Part shown: positions 43,926 through 52,667 of the stretch, one piece after another
Position numbering within the stretch: the first letter of the stretch is position 1
Layout of the letters: each line of letters opens with the position of its first letter
From: Marinimicrobium hydrolyticum
Lineage (GTDB): Bacteria > Pseudomonadota > Gammaproteobacteria > Pseudomonadales > Cellvibrionaceae
Direction of reading: 5' to 3'
DNA: 64,000 nucleotides
Assembly: GCF_030848505.1 (NCBI RefSeq)
Contig: NZ_JAVDDU010000003.1
Span: 434,001-498,000 of the forward strand
Translations under genes and position numbers: made by a program
The notes under the pieces: model-generated
Database searches by the model: none
What the model was told of the DNA's origin: nothing
The model's input: only the letters and a program-made list of their open reading frames with translations

Positions 43926-45818
43926 CTAGTATTCAAACTCGGATTGTTTGATGATCTGCAAGCTGACGCCTTTGACGTCTCTGACGAAAAGTACGATTTC
44001 TTCACGCTGGAGAACGAAATCGGGATTTGGCGCCGGCAAGGTATTGGTTGCCGATGTTGCATTGGCGACGACTCGAGGATCCCCCAACACACGCTCGAAA
44101 TCAACCAGACCTTGAGCGCCCTCGCCACCCTGGTAATGGCGCCAGATATCGTAACCATTAACGCTATAACCCTGAGGTAAGGTCCAACTCATGGCGAAAG
44201 CGTTACCATCGAGGGTAGCCTCGGTAATGGTCGGGACCCCCTCCACCGTGACTGGAGCACCTTGCCGAACAAAGATGGGTACCGTCTCCTCCGCTCGACG
44301 GACTTCTGGGTCTTCGCTGGTCACCGTGTAGCGAGTGACTGAAAACTCTTGCCCGCTTTGCATGGCGAAAAGCGTTTGCAGGTTCTCCTCATGCAGTACA
44401 AAACCGAGGCCAAAGTCGTCTTCACAGTTATCCGTCTGGCCAACCGTTCGCCCCGGCGATGGAAGCTGCAAGCTATGTGCACCATGCAAACCCGGGCCGG
44501 TAAAAACGAATACCTGGTCTGTACTGCACGCGTCGTAGCCGGTAAAGGTACGGCGCTCCACTCCCGTACCCAGGAACACGCTGGGCTGGATGATCCCGTT
44601 CAGAAGATCAGCGTTCGCAAACTGGTATCTTGGACCAAGGGATGCCCACCAGGGGTTACCATCGCCAACCATCTGCCAATTGGCGTTGCTGCCATCATCG
44701 CGGAACAACATAGGGCCATTATTTTCCGTCGCCACCCACAACTTGACCTCGTTCGGCGACCCAGGCGTAACGCTAAAAACTCCCCAGTTGAGGAAATCAT
44801 TACGTATTTCGTCGGCCAGATATTGCGCTTCCTCTTCGTCACCCCAGAGGTCGACCAGTGATGCTTTGTCTATGCCATTAATGAGCAAATCATCGGCAAG
44901 AAGTGCGGCGACCTCATCGGCAAAACCGCTGTCACGTTCCGCGACGGGGATGCTCGCCAATTCCACCAACCGTTCCAAGACTGAACCGGCACCCAGAATC
45001 AACTCAAAATGGGTAGCCAGCGAACCCCCCGCTGCCAGCGATTCGGTGCCGCTCTCTGTATTGGCAAAGTCATTGGTTATGCTATCGCCACTCACTCTAT
45101 TGCGAATGGTGGCTACGCCTGTATCCTGATTGATGCTGATGTCCAGTACATCCAACACCGCATCGAAGCCGGAGCGGTTTGCACTGAATGGTGAGGTCAG
45201 TAAATTGAAATCTCCGCTCAGCTCGAAGGCTTCCAAAACAGGCTGCAAGCGGGCAGCGAGTCTGCTCGATTCCTCCTGCACGGCCGATTCGGTGAGTAAA
45301 CTGAAGTCCGGGGCGTTGAAAAAGTTCTTCGGGCTTTCTCCCATCACATTAGCCACCACGAGATCGGTGAGCGGGGTAATGTTCACGGTACCGCCGAGAT
45401 TGTCTGTAAAGGCAACCGACAACAGCTGATAAGCCTGGCCGCCGGAGACCCCTGAAGCATACAGTAAGTAAGGTGGGGTCAGGTCCGACAGGTCAAGCTG
45501 GAACTGGCCGTCTTCGGCAATATTGCCGGACACAGAGTTGCCTTCGCTGTCCTTCGCTGCAACAAAGCCAGAAATTGGTGCACCTGCTGCTGCAGTACCC
45601 GCAACGGACGTCTCAGGTACTTCCGGGGGGTCAGTGACAACGGGAGGAGGGTCCGTAACCACTGGCGGGGGATCGGTCGTTACAGGTGGAGGATCCGTAG
45701 TCACAGGTGGGGGGTTAGTCGTCGAAGGAGGGGGCGATGATGATGAGCCACCGCAGCCGTGCAAACCTAATGCAAACAATAAAATTAAACCGTACTGTAA
45801 TCCCGCTGAAATTTTCAT
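43926..45818 (-). CDS. large surface lipoprotein with Pro-rich repeat stalk
   Basis: 630 aa. The lipoprotein signal ends ALGLHGC (Cys22), then GGSSSS and five 7-residue repeats of the type TTDPPPV/VTDPPPV (residues 33-67), which would form a stiff stalk away from the membrane. Next comes a beta domain (VAGTAAAGAPISGFVAAKDSEG...) of the carboxypeptidase-regulatory-like kind common in gammaproteobacterial lipoproteins, then a long unassigned region. The C-terminus (VEGVPTITEATLDGNAFAMS) looks like a fibronectin-type domain. Function unknown; probably surface-exposed. It diverges from the VWA-RCC1 gene. Confidence 0.75.
   Translation of the reverse strand: MKISAGLQYGLILLFALGLHGCGGSSSSPPPSTTNPPPVTTDPPPVTTDPPPVVTDPPPVVTDPPEVPETSVAGTAAAGAPISGFVAAKDSEGNSVSGNIAEDGQFQLDLSDLTPPYLLYASGVSGGQAYQLLSVAFTDNLGGTVNITPLTDLVVANVMGESPKNFFNAPDFSLLTESAVQEESSRLAARLQPVLEAFELSGDFNLLTSPFSANRSGFDAVLDVLDISINQDTGVATIRNRVSGDSITNDFANTESGTESLAAGGSLATHFELILGAGSVLERLVELASIPVAERDSGFADEVAALLADDLLINGIDKASLVDLWGDEEEAQYLADEIRNDFLNWGVFSVTPGSPNEVKLWVATENNGPMLFRDDGSNANWQMVGDGNPWWASLGPRYQFANADLLNGIIQPSVFLGTGVERRTFTGYDACSTDQVFVFTGPGLHGAHSLQLPSPGRTVGQTDNCEDDFGLGFVLHEENLQTLFAMQSGQEFSVTRYTVTSEDPEVRRAEETVPIFVRQGAPVTVEGVPTITEATLDGNAFAMSWTLPQGYSVNGYDIWRHYQGGEGAQGLVDFERVLGDPRVVANATSATNTLPAPNPDFVLQREEIVLFVRDVKGVSLQIIKQSEFEY
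45618..45722 (-). repeat. five tandem 21-bp units coding a Pro-rich stalk
   Basis: Codes residues 33-67 of the lipoprotein as five copies of a seven-residue unit (T/V-T-D/N-P-P-P/E-V). The nucleotide copies are similar enough for slippage, so stalk length could vary between strains. Confidence 0.7.
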
Positions 45819-46191
45819 TTCTTTAGCCTCTTAAGGCGCACTCCCAACCCTACGGAGCACTATCAGTCAATGGAAACAAGCCGAAAAGCCGACACCAGGG
45901 TTGGCAACCGAAGCCATCCCGACATCAGTTTGGAAGTTGCAAGGCGTCTATAGCCGCTGTTTTTCGAGGGTAACGGTACGATAGGAGGCGGCCATACGGC
46001 ATCATCAATATTGGGTATAAAGTCACTGTCCCAGCCCATTTCCACCTCCCTTTCTTCTATCTCCCTTGCTCCTACTACGGATTTTCGGCCTACGCATACC
46101 CAATTTTGAGGATGCGTGGCGCAATTTTCTTTCTTAATCTGGGGAGGTTGTATTAAGACCGATTAATCACTCTTTCACGAAGGAAATCTCC
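45819..46191. other. divergent intergenic region of two surface lipoprotein genes
   Basis: 373 bases between oppositely directed lipoprotein genes. It must hold both promoters, but no strong -35/-10 pair stands out. A small minus-strand ORF with a good ribosome site (45863-46039) is listed separately. The part at 46080-46160 is AT-rich (caattttctttcttaatc), as expected for promoter DNA. Confidence 0.5.
45863..46039 (-). CDS. possible small protein (58 aa) upstream of the Pro-rich lipoprotein
   Basis: 58 aa. Supported mainly by GGAGG 5 nt ahead of ATG 46039 on the minus strand. It opens MGWDSDFIPNIDDAVWPPP and ends LVSAFRLVSID. No signal peptide or membrane helix is clear, and no family is recognised. 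Its stop lies 44 nt ahead of the lipoprotein start, so it could be a co-transcribed small protein or a leader peptide. Chance ORFs of this length are common; the ribosome site is what lifts it above background. Confidence 0.35.
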   Translation of the reverse strand: MGWDSDFIPNIDDAVWPPPIVPLPSKNSGYRRLATSKLMSGWLRLPTLVSAFRLVSID

Positions 46192-49128
46192 ATGCGCATA
46201 CTCAACGTTGGGGTACTTGCCCTGGTATTAGGGCTGGTCGCTTGTGGTGGCGGCGGCTCGGGCGACACCAAAAACCCCGGTAGTTCTAGTAGCTCTAGTA
46301 GCTCCAATAGCTCGAGTAGCTCATCGGCGAACTCCAGTGATGGGGGTAGTAGCTCCAGCAGCGCTAGCGCCAGCTATACCGTAAGCACTAATCCTGGCTC
46401 GAGAGTCACAATGGAGCCGGCAAGTGCCAGCATCTCTGACGGCGGTACGGCGAGCTTCACCGTCACAACGGAGGTCGGCTACCGGGTTAGTAGTATCGCC
46501 GGGTGCGGCGGTGACTTTGATGCAACGACCGGTATCTACACAACCGGCGCCGTGACTTCTGACTGCACCGTGTGGGCCGATGCCCAGTTGGCGGTGAATC
46601 TCGTCCCTTACACCATTACCGCGACCACCCCCTCTATCATCACTATGATCCAACAGGTCGTCGACCGTGCGACGGGCGAACCTATTACCACGTTGGTCGT
46701 GGACGACTTCCTGGTCGAAGAAAATGACGAACCCATTGCGCCTCGCGAAGCATTTCTGGATCTCGAACCTATCGAGAACATCCCCTATGAACTTAAAACA
46801 GTGCTGATGCTCGACGTCAGTGCGAGCTTGACGGCTTCCGACCTCGTGCAGGTAAAAGCAGCGGCTGTGAGGATTGTCGAAAGCATTAAAGACTATCAAC
46901 AGGTGGCCGTGTATGTTTTTGACGATACCGTCCGTACCGTTATCGGATTCACGAGCGATGCCGAGGCGTTAACCAACGCCATTGAGGGAATCACTCGTGG
47001 GGGCCCTTCGACGAACCTTTACGGGGCTGTGGCTTTTGGTTTTAGTCGCTGGAGCAACTCGTTCAGCCTCGAACAGGTAACCCAGGGCACTTTGATTCTA
47101 ATTACAGACGGCAACGATACGGCGGCCAGCTCCACACTTGAGGCCGCACTCACCGCCAAAGGGGACCGTGAATTCTTCGCTCTGACCGTGGGTGATGACA
47201 TCAATTTGGATCCTCTCGTGCAGATAGCGCTCGGCCGGGATTTGGAAACTGTTAGTCAGGCTGACCGATCACTGGCAGCACGACGCCTCCTCAACGTGAC
47301 AGACTACAGCGAAGTTGACGCCGGCCTGCAACAAATTGCCGCCGAGATGGAACGTCTCACCCAGGGGCTGTACTTCCTTTACTATGCGACACCCAAGCGC
47401 GCGGGCACTCATTCAGTTCGTGTGACCATTGCGGACAATGCTTGGTGCACGAGTGCAGAGCCGAATTGTACTAGAGCCCTGAATGGGACTTTTACAGCAG
47501 ACGGATTTTCCAATGTTACCCCAGAGTTAGTGTTGACCCACCCAGCTCCACTGCTAGTACCGGGCGGCAGCTATGCGCTCTCTGCTCGGGTCCGGTGGGA
47601 CACGCCTCCCTTCAACTTTACTTGGAGCCTGAACAACCCGGACGGCCAGATGGACCTACTGGCAGACCCTATGGATTCCAGTAAAGCCACATTGGAGGTC
47701 GCTCCTGGTATCCAATTGAGCCGGGCTACTGTCGTCGCTCAAGTGATGGAGCTACCCGACCTGCACGAAGAAGTGGAATTCGTCGCGGGCATCCCCCTAA
47801 GCGGACCCGAGGGTTTGATAGACATCGAGGCCAAAATTCGACTTTCAACAGCGGCGCCCACTCTTCTGCTGACCGCCGATATCGACTGTGAACGATGCAT
47901 TTGGTCAGTGGATGATACATCGATTGCAATGTTAGACACTGACGTTGGACAGAGTGTAACGCTAGAAAGTAGCATCAACCTCGGTCTAACCACGCTCACG
48001 GTATGGGATCCCGACAGCGGTTTGTCGACCGATTATTCGGTCGAAGCTGGCTTTATAGTTGATACAAGTGTTCGCGCTGGCGTGATTGCGAACAGTACCT
48101 ACACCCTAGCGTTAAACTCAGACGGTAGTTTGTGGTCCTGGGGAAGCAATAGTAATGGTCAGCTAGTCCATGGCGATACCATTAATCGCATTAGCCCCGA
48201 ACGAGCACGAACCATCCAAAAAGGGGCGAGTGTGGCGACGGGTGGCAGCTATACATTTATTCTTGACCCAGACGGTCGCCTATGGGCCGTAGGAAGAAAC
48301 AATGCTGGACAACTTGGCCTCGGCGATACCACCAACCGGACCAACCTCGAACGGGTAGGTGTATCAAGTGATTGGGCAAGCGTCTCAGCGGGCAGTCTTC
48401 ACACGCTAGGCATCAAACTCGATGGCAGCCTTTGGGCCTGGGGACGTAACAACTCTGGTCAACTTGGCCTCGGCGATTTCATTGACCGTACCAGCCCCGA
48501 GCGCATCGGCACGGACAACGACTGGGCTAGCGTGACGATCGGCAGTAATTCTTCACTGGGGATAAAGTCTGACGGTAGTCTTTGGGCATGGGGAAATAGC
48601 GAACATGGACAGCTCGGCCTTGGCGAAGTTGTTAACCAAAGCACCCCCCAGCGAGTGGGTACCGCCAATGACTGGGAGCAAGTGATTTCCGGCGGCGCAC
48701 ATGTGCTAGCCATCAAAGCCGATGGCAGTCTCTGGGTCTGGGGCCTTAACAACTCCGGTCAGCTTGGCCTCGGTGATTTTACTAACCGTACCAGCCCTGA
48801 ACGACTCGGTACGTCCAACGATTGGATGGACGCGGCGGCCAATGGCCAGCTTACGGCAGCCATCAAATCGGACGGCAGTTTATGGGCGTGGGGATCGAAC
48901 AACTTTGGGCAGCTTGGCCTAGGTCATTATTCTAACCGTAGTAGCCCCGAGCGAGTAGGAACGGCAAGTGATTGGGTAAGTGTGACGGTTAGCGCCACAC
49001 ATGCCTTGGCTGTAAAATCGGACGGCAGTTTGTGGGCTTGGGGACGTAACGGCTCTGGTCAACTTGGCCTCGGCGACACGGTTGATCGCACCAGTCCGGT
49101 TCCAGTGGACAGTCCACTCATCGACTAA
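46192..49128 (+). CDS. VWA-domain lipoprotein with seven RCC1 repeats
   Basis: 978 aa. ATG 46192 has AAGGAAA 5 nt ahead. The lipoprotein signal ends GLVAC (Cys18). A polyserine linker (about 30-60) is followed by an InlB-B-like repeat (about 62-133, IAGCGGDFDATTGIYTTGAV), then a VWA domain (about 200-400) with an intact MIDAS (LMLDVSASLT ... LILITDGND). A beta-rich middle leads to seven RCC1 units from about residue 625 to 978, each near SLWAWGRNNSGQLGLGD, enough for a closed seven-blade propeller. Polyserine linkers are typical of secreted proteins in Saccharophagus/Cellvibrio-like bacteria. Probably surface-exposed and ligand-binding; the partner is unknown. A terminator follows. Confidence 0.88.
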   Translation: MRILNVGVLALVLGLVACGGGGSGDTKNPGSSSSSSSSNSSSSSSANSSDGGSSSSSASASYTVSTNPGSRVTMEPASASISDGGTASFTVTTEVGYRVSSIAGCGGDFDATTGIYTTGAVTSDCTVWADAQLAVNLVPYTITATTPSIITMIQQVVDRATGEPITTLVVDDFLVEENDEPIAPREAFLDLEPIENIPYELKTVLMLDVSASLTASDLVQVKAAAVRIVESIKDYQQVAVYVFDDTVRTVIGFTSDAEALTNAIEGITRGGPSTNLYGAVAFGFSRWSNSFSLEQVTQGTLILITDGNDTAASSTLEAALTAKGDREFFALTVGDDINLDPLVQIALGRDLETVSQADRSLAARRLLNVTDYSEVDAGLQQIAAEMERLTQGLYFLYYATPKRAGTHSVRVTIADNAWCTSAEPNCTRALNGTFTADGFSNVTPELVLTHPAPLLVPGGSYALSARVRWDTPPFNFTWSLNNPDGQMDLLADPMDSSKATLEVAPGIQLSRATVVAQVMELPDLHEEVEFVAGIPLSGPEGLIDIEAKIRLSTAAPTLLLTADIDCERCIWSVDDTSIAMLDTDVGQSVTLESSINLGLTTLTVWDPDSGLSTDYSVEAGFIVDTSVRAGVIANSTYTLALNSDGSLWSWGSNSNGQLVHGDTINRISPERARTIQKGASVATGGSYTFILDPDGRLWAVGRNNAGQLGLGDTTNRTNLERVGVSSDWASVSAGSLHTLGIKLDGSLWAWGRNNSGQLGLGDFIDRTSPERIGTDNDWASVTIGSNSSLGIKSDGSLWAWGNSEHGQLGLGEVVNQSTPQRVGTANDWEQVISGGAHVLAIKADGSLWVWGLNNSGQLGLGDFTNRTSPERLGTSNDWMDAAANGQLTAAIKSDGSLWAWGSNNFGQLGLGHYSNRSSPERVGTASDWVSVTVSATHALAVKSDGSLWAWGRNGSGQLGLGDTVDRTSPVPVDSPLID

Positions 49129-49148
49129 GTAAAAGAAAAGTTTACACC

Positions 49149-49188
49149 AAACAGTGCGGCTACCAAGCTATGGTTTGCCGCGCTGTTT
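49149..49188 (+). terminator. hairpin after the VWA-RCC1 gene
   Basis: Arms AAACAGTGCGGC (49149-49160) and GCCGCGCTGTTT (49177-49188) pair with one mismatch around a 16-nt loop. The second arm runs into TTTTGG, 20 nt after the stop. Confidence 0.6.
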
Positions 49189-49225
49189 TGGACTTTTGTG
49201 GGACACCCAAGCTCTACTTCTACCT

Positions 49226-49339
49226 CATTCCTTTACTGATTATTTGGAGCTGGTCGACTGGACGGGTCGAGCGGCACGCGATGATAAGCTCGGGCATATT
49301 TCAGCGAACCTGCCGCCGATTCTTCAATCCGCCCATATA
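49226..49339 (+). pseudogene. fragment of an IS200-like (Y1/REP-type) transposase, C-terminal part
   Basis: The translation HSFTDYLELVDWTGRAARDD then KLGHISANLPPILQ matches the tail (YLELVDWTGR-xIRxDKRG-xIPxxLPPIL) I know from the Y1-type transposases abundant in marine gammaproteobacteria. Only about 38 codons of that tail remain, with no catalytic HUH or Tyr region, so it is a remnant. The sequence either side (49189-49225 and 49340-49662) translates to nothing recognisable. The rest of the 534-bp gap between 49128 and 49663 appears empty. Confidence 0.65.
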
Positions 49340-49662
49340 GGCGTAGCCGCTTCCTCTCGCCACATCACCATCCAGCCGATGAAGGCTGACGGCCTGCTTT
49401 GGCTCCAAATACCTGTTTCGATCCTCAGAAATCCAACATTAACCTCGCGTTCCTTTACACCCAAATTCCTGCGATCGATACGGCGAAAGCTGCGCTCATT
49501 TTGTGCATACCTTCCAAAAGGTGGGTATCCTCTATTACTTCTTAGAAAGCAACTTGTACATGGAGCTTGTGCTGCCTTGCTAGTGTGTTAGAACAGACGG
49601 GACCAGTGAGCCGTTGGGGCAATCAACTGGTCGCCCGTGCCCTTGATATCTTCCACGTTTAT

Positions 49663-49863
49663 TCACTTGTCTTTATCTAAATCCCTCCTTGATCTAAAGA
49701 AATGTACTTGACCTAGCACTACAGCACTACCCCCAATGAAAACACTCAAAAAACATATAGTTAAACCAACCTTTTCATAGCCCAACTTTGCGATTAGAAA
49801 ACCAACAACAAAAGACAAGAAAGCTTCTAAACCTACCTTAGTATACTTGAAGTGCGTTCGCAC
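49663..49863 (-). CDS. small membrane protein
   Basis: 66 aa from GTG 49863, chosen because GAGGAG lies 6 nt ahead. The frame is open to 50004, but the added 47 codons are GC-rich and low-complexity (GQYGGPYGTSNPNPRGRPG), unlike the rest. Two membrane helices: GLEAFLSFVVGFLIAKLGY and VGLTICFLSVFIGGSAVVLG, with a basic tail (FFRSRRDLDKDK). No family recognised. AT-rich like its neighbour, and probably co-transcribed with it. Confidence 0.5.
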   Translation of the reverse strand: MRTHFKYTKVGLEAFLSFVVGFLIAKLGYEKVGLTICFLSVFIGGSAVVLGQVHFFRSRRDLDKDK

Positions 49864-49993
49864 AATTAGCTCCTCACGCAATCCACTGAAACTTTGCAAA
49901 ACTGAGAACCCCGGCCGGCCCCGTGGATTTGGATTGGAAGTACCGTAAGGCCCTCCATATTGCCCCGCACTACAACCTTGACCCTCAAACCCC

Positions 49994-50338
49994 TCAGCTG
50001 CCACCTAGAAATAAGCTACCCAACCACACGACCAACACAAATGTCAGAAGTGTTCCCAACCCCACCACCAATAGGAACTTAGACTGATCTCCATACTTTA
50101 TAACTTCCCTATTGCCAGTCCTTCTATAATCTCCTGACAAAAGGTAGCGCACAAACAACCCCGAGCTACGCGCATTCATTGACATATCGAGCCGCGGAGA
50201 TCCTATCGCCTCCCACTCACCAGAGTAATTCGACTCTAGAAGTTCGATAAACTTTCTTACATTTCTAAAATACAGAGGAACTGTAGCTAGTGAAAACAGA
50301 AGTAACACCAAAGAAATAAATCCCAAAAATGATTCCAT
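49994..50338 (-). CDS. small two-helix membrane protein, weakly UspB-like
   Basis: 114 aa from ATG 50338. One helix at each end (FLGFISLVLLLFSLATVPLY; KFLLVVGLGTLLTFVLVVWL) flanks a central segment with GEWEAIGSPRLD and GLFVRYLLSGDYRRTGNREV. The layout recalls UspB-like proteins (helix, cytoplasmic loop with Y-R-x-x, helix), but I cannot confirm the family. Composition is AT-rich, so recent acquisition is possible. The next small membrane protein lies downstream on the same strand. Confidence 0.55.
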   Translation of the reverse strand: MESFLGFISLVLLLFSLATVPLYFRNVRKFIELLESNYSGEWEAIGSPRLDMSMNARSSGLFVRYLLSGDYRRTGNREVIKYGDQSKFLLVVGLGTLLTFVLVVWLGSLFLGGS

Positions 50339-50423
50339 AATTAGACGTCCCATTAATGATCGTACGTATAACCAAAGTCAGAAAATACACTGTTTTCACG
50401 CAATCGATCTTACAGCCAGCGCA

Positions 50424-50465
50424 CACCAAAAAAGGCAGGAGCTACGCTGCCTGCCTTTTTTGGTG
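50424..50465 (-). terminator. strong terminator after the 50510-52519 lipoprotein gene
   Basis: Perfect 16-nt arms (caccaaaaaaggcagg type) at 50424-50439 and 50450-50465 with a 10-nt loop. The A and T tracts on either side allow it to work in both directions. It begins 45 nt past the stop at 50510. Confidence 0.88.
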
Positions 50466-50509
50466 GTTTCAACACAGTCTTAGAAAAACCGTTTATCTGT
50501 TCACGCTTG

Positions 50510-52519
50510 TCACTGCACTGACAACTCGATACTACCGGTATGCACCTCGCCATCCTTCGTTTCATAGGCATAATCGAAATGCACGCGGTTTTCACTGGCT
50601 TCTGTATCGTCAGCCATATGCTCTGAGACTGTCGTGCGGTACCAGTAGCCGTCTTCGATTGCTGCGCCAGCCATAAGTGTCATGAAGTGTGAAGTTTGGA
50701 GGTTTTCATTTTCCGCCAGACCGAGGGCATAAACCTTGCTGCCCTGGGAGACGTTACCGTCACGAACGATGTTGTAAGTGGTGTTATAAAGTTGAGTATT
50801 CCCGTTTCTAACAGCGGCAGTTTTACGCAGGGTTAGGCTGTTCAGGTTTTCAATCGACAACGGCAGCATCAAATACACAGTACTGCTCCAGTTGTTCGGG
50901 TTGGCCTCATCTCCGGCAGTATTCTCCGATACTATAGCCTCGCCGTTTTGGGTGTAGTTATTGTTGTCCAGCGTGATGTCGTTAATATCAAAGGGTTCAC
51001 TTGAGAGGACGGAGAAAGTCAGTTGGTCATTGTGTGTGTCCGCGTGCTGATCAGCCAACACATCAATCACCGTACCAACGTCGTACTTGTAGCTGAACCC
51101 TGACTCCAGGTCAGTGCCGGGCGTCAAAGTGAGCATGGTGTCGTTCAGGCTCAATGATGTTTCAACATCCATATCGATGTCATGCCAAGTCACAAAGGTA
51201 GTGCCGGGCAGGACCAGATCATCTTCACTGTCATCGCCCCGGACAACCGTAATCGCGTTGAGCTGTTTTAATGTTACGGATTGCGCCAACAGTTCAATAG
51301 GACTGGAATAGAAAAACTTGGCCGCATAGTCTGGAGCAGTTGCCGTTGCGGACCGGGTGACTAGGCGCAAGTCAGACGATGGAGTGGATAGTCTGGGCCG
51401 AACCACTAGGTCCAACGTCTCGGTTGAGCTGGGTACGTTGAAGCCCAACTGGGCATCATTGCCGGAGCTGCTGACGTAGAACGATTGGCCTTGGCTGCTT
51501 TTCCAGATGCTGATGCTGGCACTCCCGTAGTGCTGGTCCCCAATTGAGAACGCGGGCAACAATACTTCCAACTCCGATTTCATTTCTACGTTCAGCACGT
51601 ACTGCTGCGTTGCCGCATCAAAGCTCGCTTCTTGCCGGCCGTTAATCTGATCCACTGTGGTTAGCAACAGGTCGTCACTCAGTGTTTCCAGATCGACATC
51701 CAGCACGGAAATGCGCAACTCCAGAGAGTGCCAGTCATCAGCTGGGCGCTGCAAATAAATGGTACCTACCGATGCCAGGTGTGACGAGCTGTAGCTCAGA
51801 GTATTGCTCGAAAAGTTGGAATTAGGTTCCCAATCCCGCTCCCCGTCCCCGTTCAAATCCAGATTGGCCCTGATCGTGGTACTGATCATTGTGGGCACGG
51901 TAATGCGATATTCTCCAGTGTCTTCATCAAAATTGGACGTATGACGATAAGCAGTGGCTCCGGAACCACTGCCCATATGGGATTCAGCGTAGAAGTTCAA
52001 ACCGGAAATGGGGTCTTGTGTTTTTTCATCAAGCACATAGAAGTTGAGGGTTTTGCCGCCGGATACTCCGATGCGACCGACGTCTTGATATACAACACCC
52101 GTGTCGGCACCACGGGTCGTGGCCAATACAGCGCGGTCAAGAAATTCGTCGGAGTCGCTGCGCAGAACCAAGATGTAGTTAGAGGCCGTAGGCAGGCCTT
52201 CGATCTCAAAACCGCCGTTGGTCACGGCAACCGGTTCGCCCCAGGCCGAGCCGCCGATGCGGATCTCCGCTGTGGCGTCGCTAACCGGTTGATCAGTGGC
52301 TAGGTTGAAGACTTCACCGTGGAGTGTGACCACCCCTGCGGCAGCGTCAGAGCCGGTGTAAGACGGGCTGTTTTGCTCACGCAAAATTTCATTTTGTTCG
52401 TTGAGCGCTCGGACCAGGTCAGGATCAGAGCTGTCTTTGACTTCAAGGCACGCGGTCAGGCCGCTGGCGAGAAAGACGATAGAAAAGAGTCGAATAGCAA
52501 AGCGTTTTAGTGGAATCAT
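50510..52519 (-). CDS. large surface lipoprotein with carboxypeptidase-regulatory-like domain
   Basis: 669 aa. The lipoprotein signal ends GLTAC (Cys24). A short coiled-coil (DLVRALNEQNEILREQN) precedes a regulatory-like beta domain (about 62-135, GVVTLHGEVFNLATDQPVSD ... GGFEIEGLPTASNYILVL). A second such unit begins at GGKTLNFYVLDEKTQDPISG. The remaining 450 residues are beta-rich and unassigned. A calcium-type turn DLNGDGERDWEP is visible near residue 228. No enzyme motif seen. It is a single gene with its own terminator. Confidence 0.75.
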   Translation of the reverse strand: MIPLKRFAIRLFSIVFLASGLTACLEVKDSSDPDLVRALNEQNEILREQNSPSYTGSDAAAGVVTLHGEVFNLATDQPVSDATAEIRIGGSAWGEPVAVTNGGFEIEGLPTASNYILVLRSDSDEFLDRAVLATTRGADTGVVYQDVGRIGVSGGKTLNFYVLDEKTQDPISGLNFYAESHMGSGSGATAYRHTSNFDEDTGEYRITVPTMISTTIRANLDLNGDGERDWEPNSNFSSNTLSYSSSHLASVGTIYLQRPADDWHSLELRISVLDVDLETLSDDLLLTTVDQINGRQEASFDAATQQYVLNVEMKSELEVLLPAFSIGDQHYGSASISIWKSSQGQSFYVSSSGNDAQLGFNVPSSTETLDLVVRPRLSTPSSDLRLVTRSATATAPDYAAKFFYSSPIELLAQSVTLKQLNAITVVRGDDSEDDLVLPGTTFVTWHDIDMDVETSLSLNDTMLTLTPGTDLESGFSYKYDVGTVIDVLADQHADTHNDQLTFSVLSSEPFDINDITLDNNNYTQNGEAIVSENTAGDEANPNNWSSTVYLMLPLSIENLNSLTLRKTAAVRNGNTQLYNTTYNIVRDGNVSQGSKVYALGLAENENLQTSHFMTLMAGAAIEDGYWYRTTVSEHMADDTEASENRVHFDYAYETKDGEVHTGSIELSVQ

Positions 52520-52667
52520 CCCTAATACCTTCGTTGTTATATGAATGGGTTTTGCAGCATTTACTTTAGAGGCTAAAGTGGCGCATGTCTAGATATGCGC
52601 CAGAAAAAGTGCTGTCTCACCCCAAGGGGCACAGAGAGAGGCTCTGAAGGAATGAGGATGTTATTGG

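Noticed and set aside
44349-44861. 170-aa plus-strand ORF opposite the Pro-rich lipoprotein
   Set aside because: Antisense overlap with a lipoprotein gene that has a signal peptide, terminator and coherent domains.
45618-45722. CRISPR-like regular repeats in the lipoprotein gene
   Set aside because: Units are contiguous without spacers and encode an in-frame Pro-rich stalk.
49601-49662. Short VSRWGNQLVAR peptide resembling an AbrB/VapB antitoxin start
   Set aside because: Only about 11 codons, then unrelated sequence; no toxin partner and no ribosome site, so chance is more likely.
49870-49993. Possible integron attC-like site between two small genes
   Set aside because: No paired RYYYAAC/GTTRRRY ends and no cassette array or integrase nearby.
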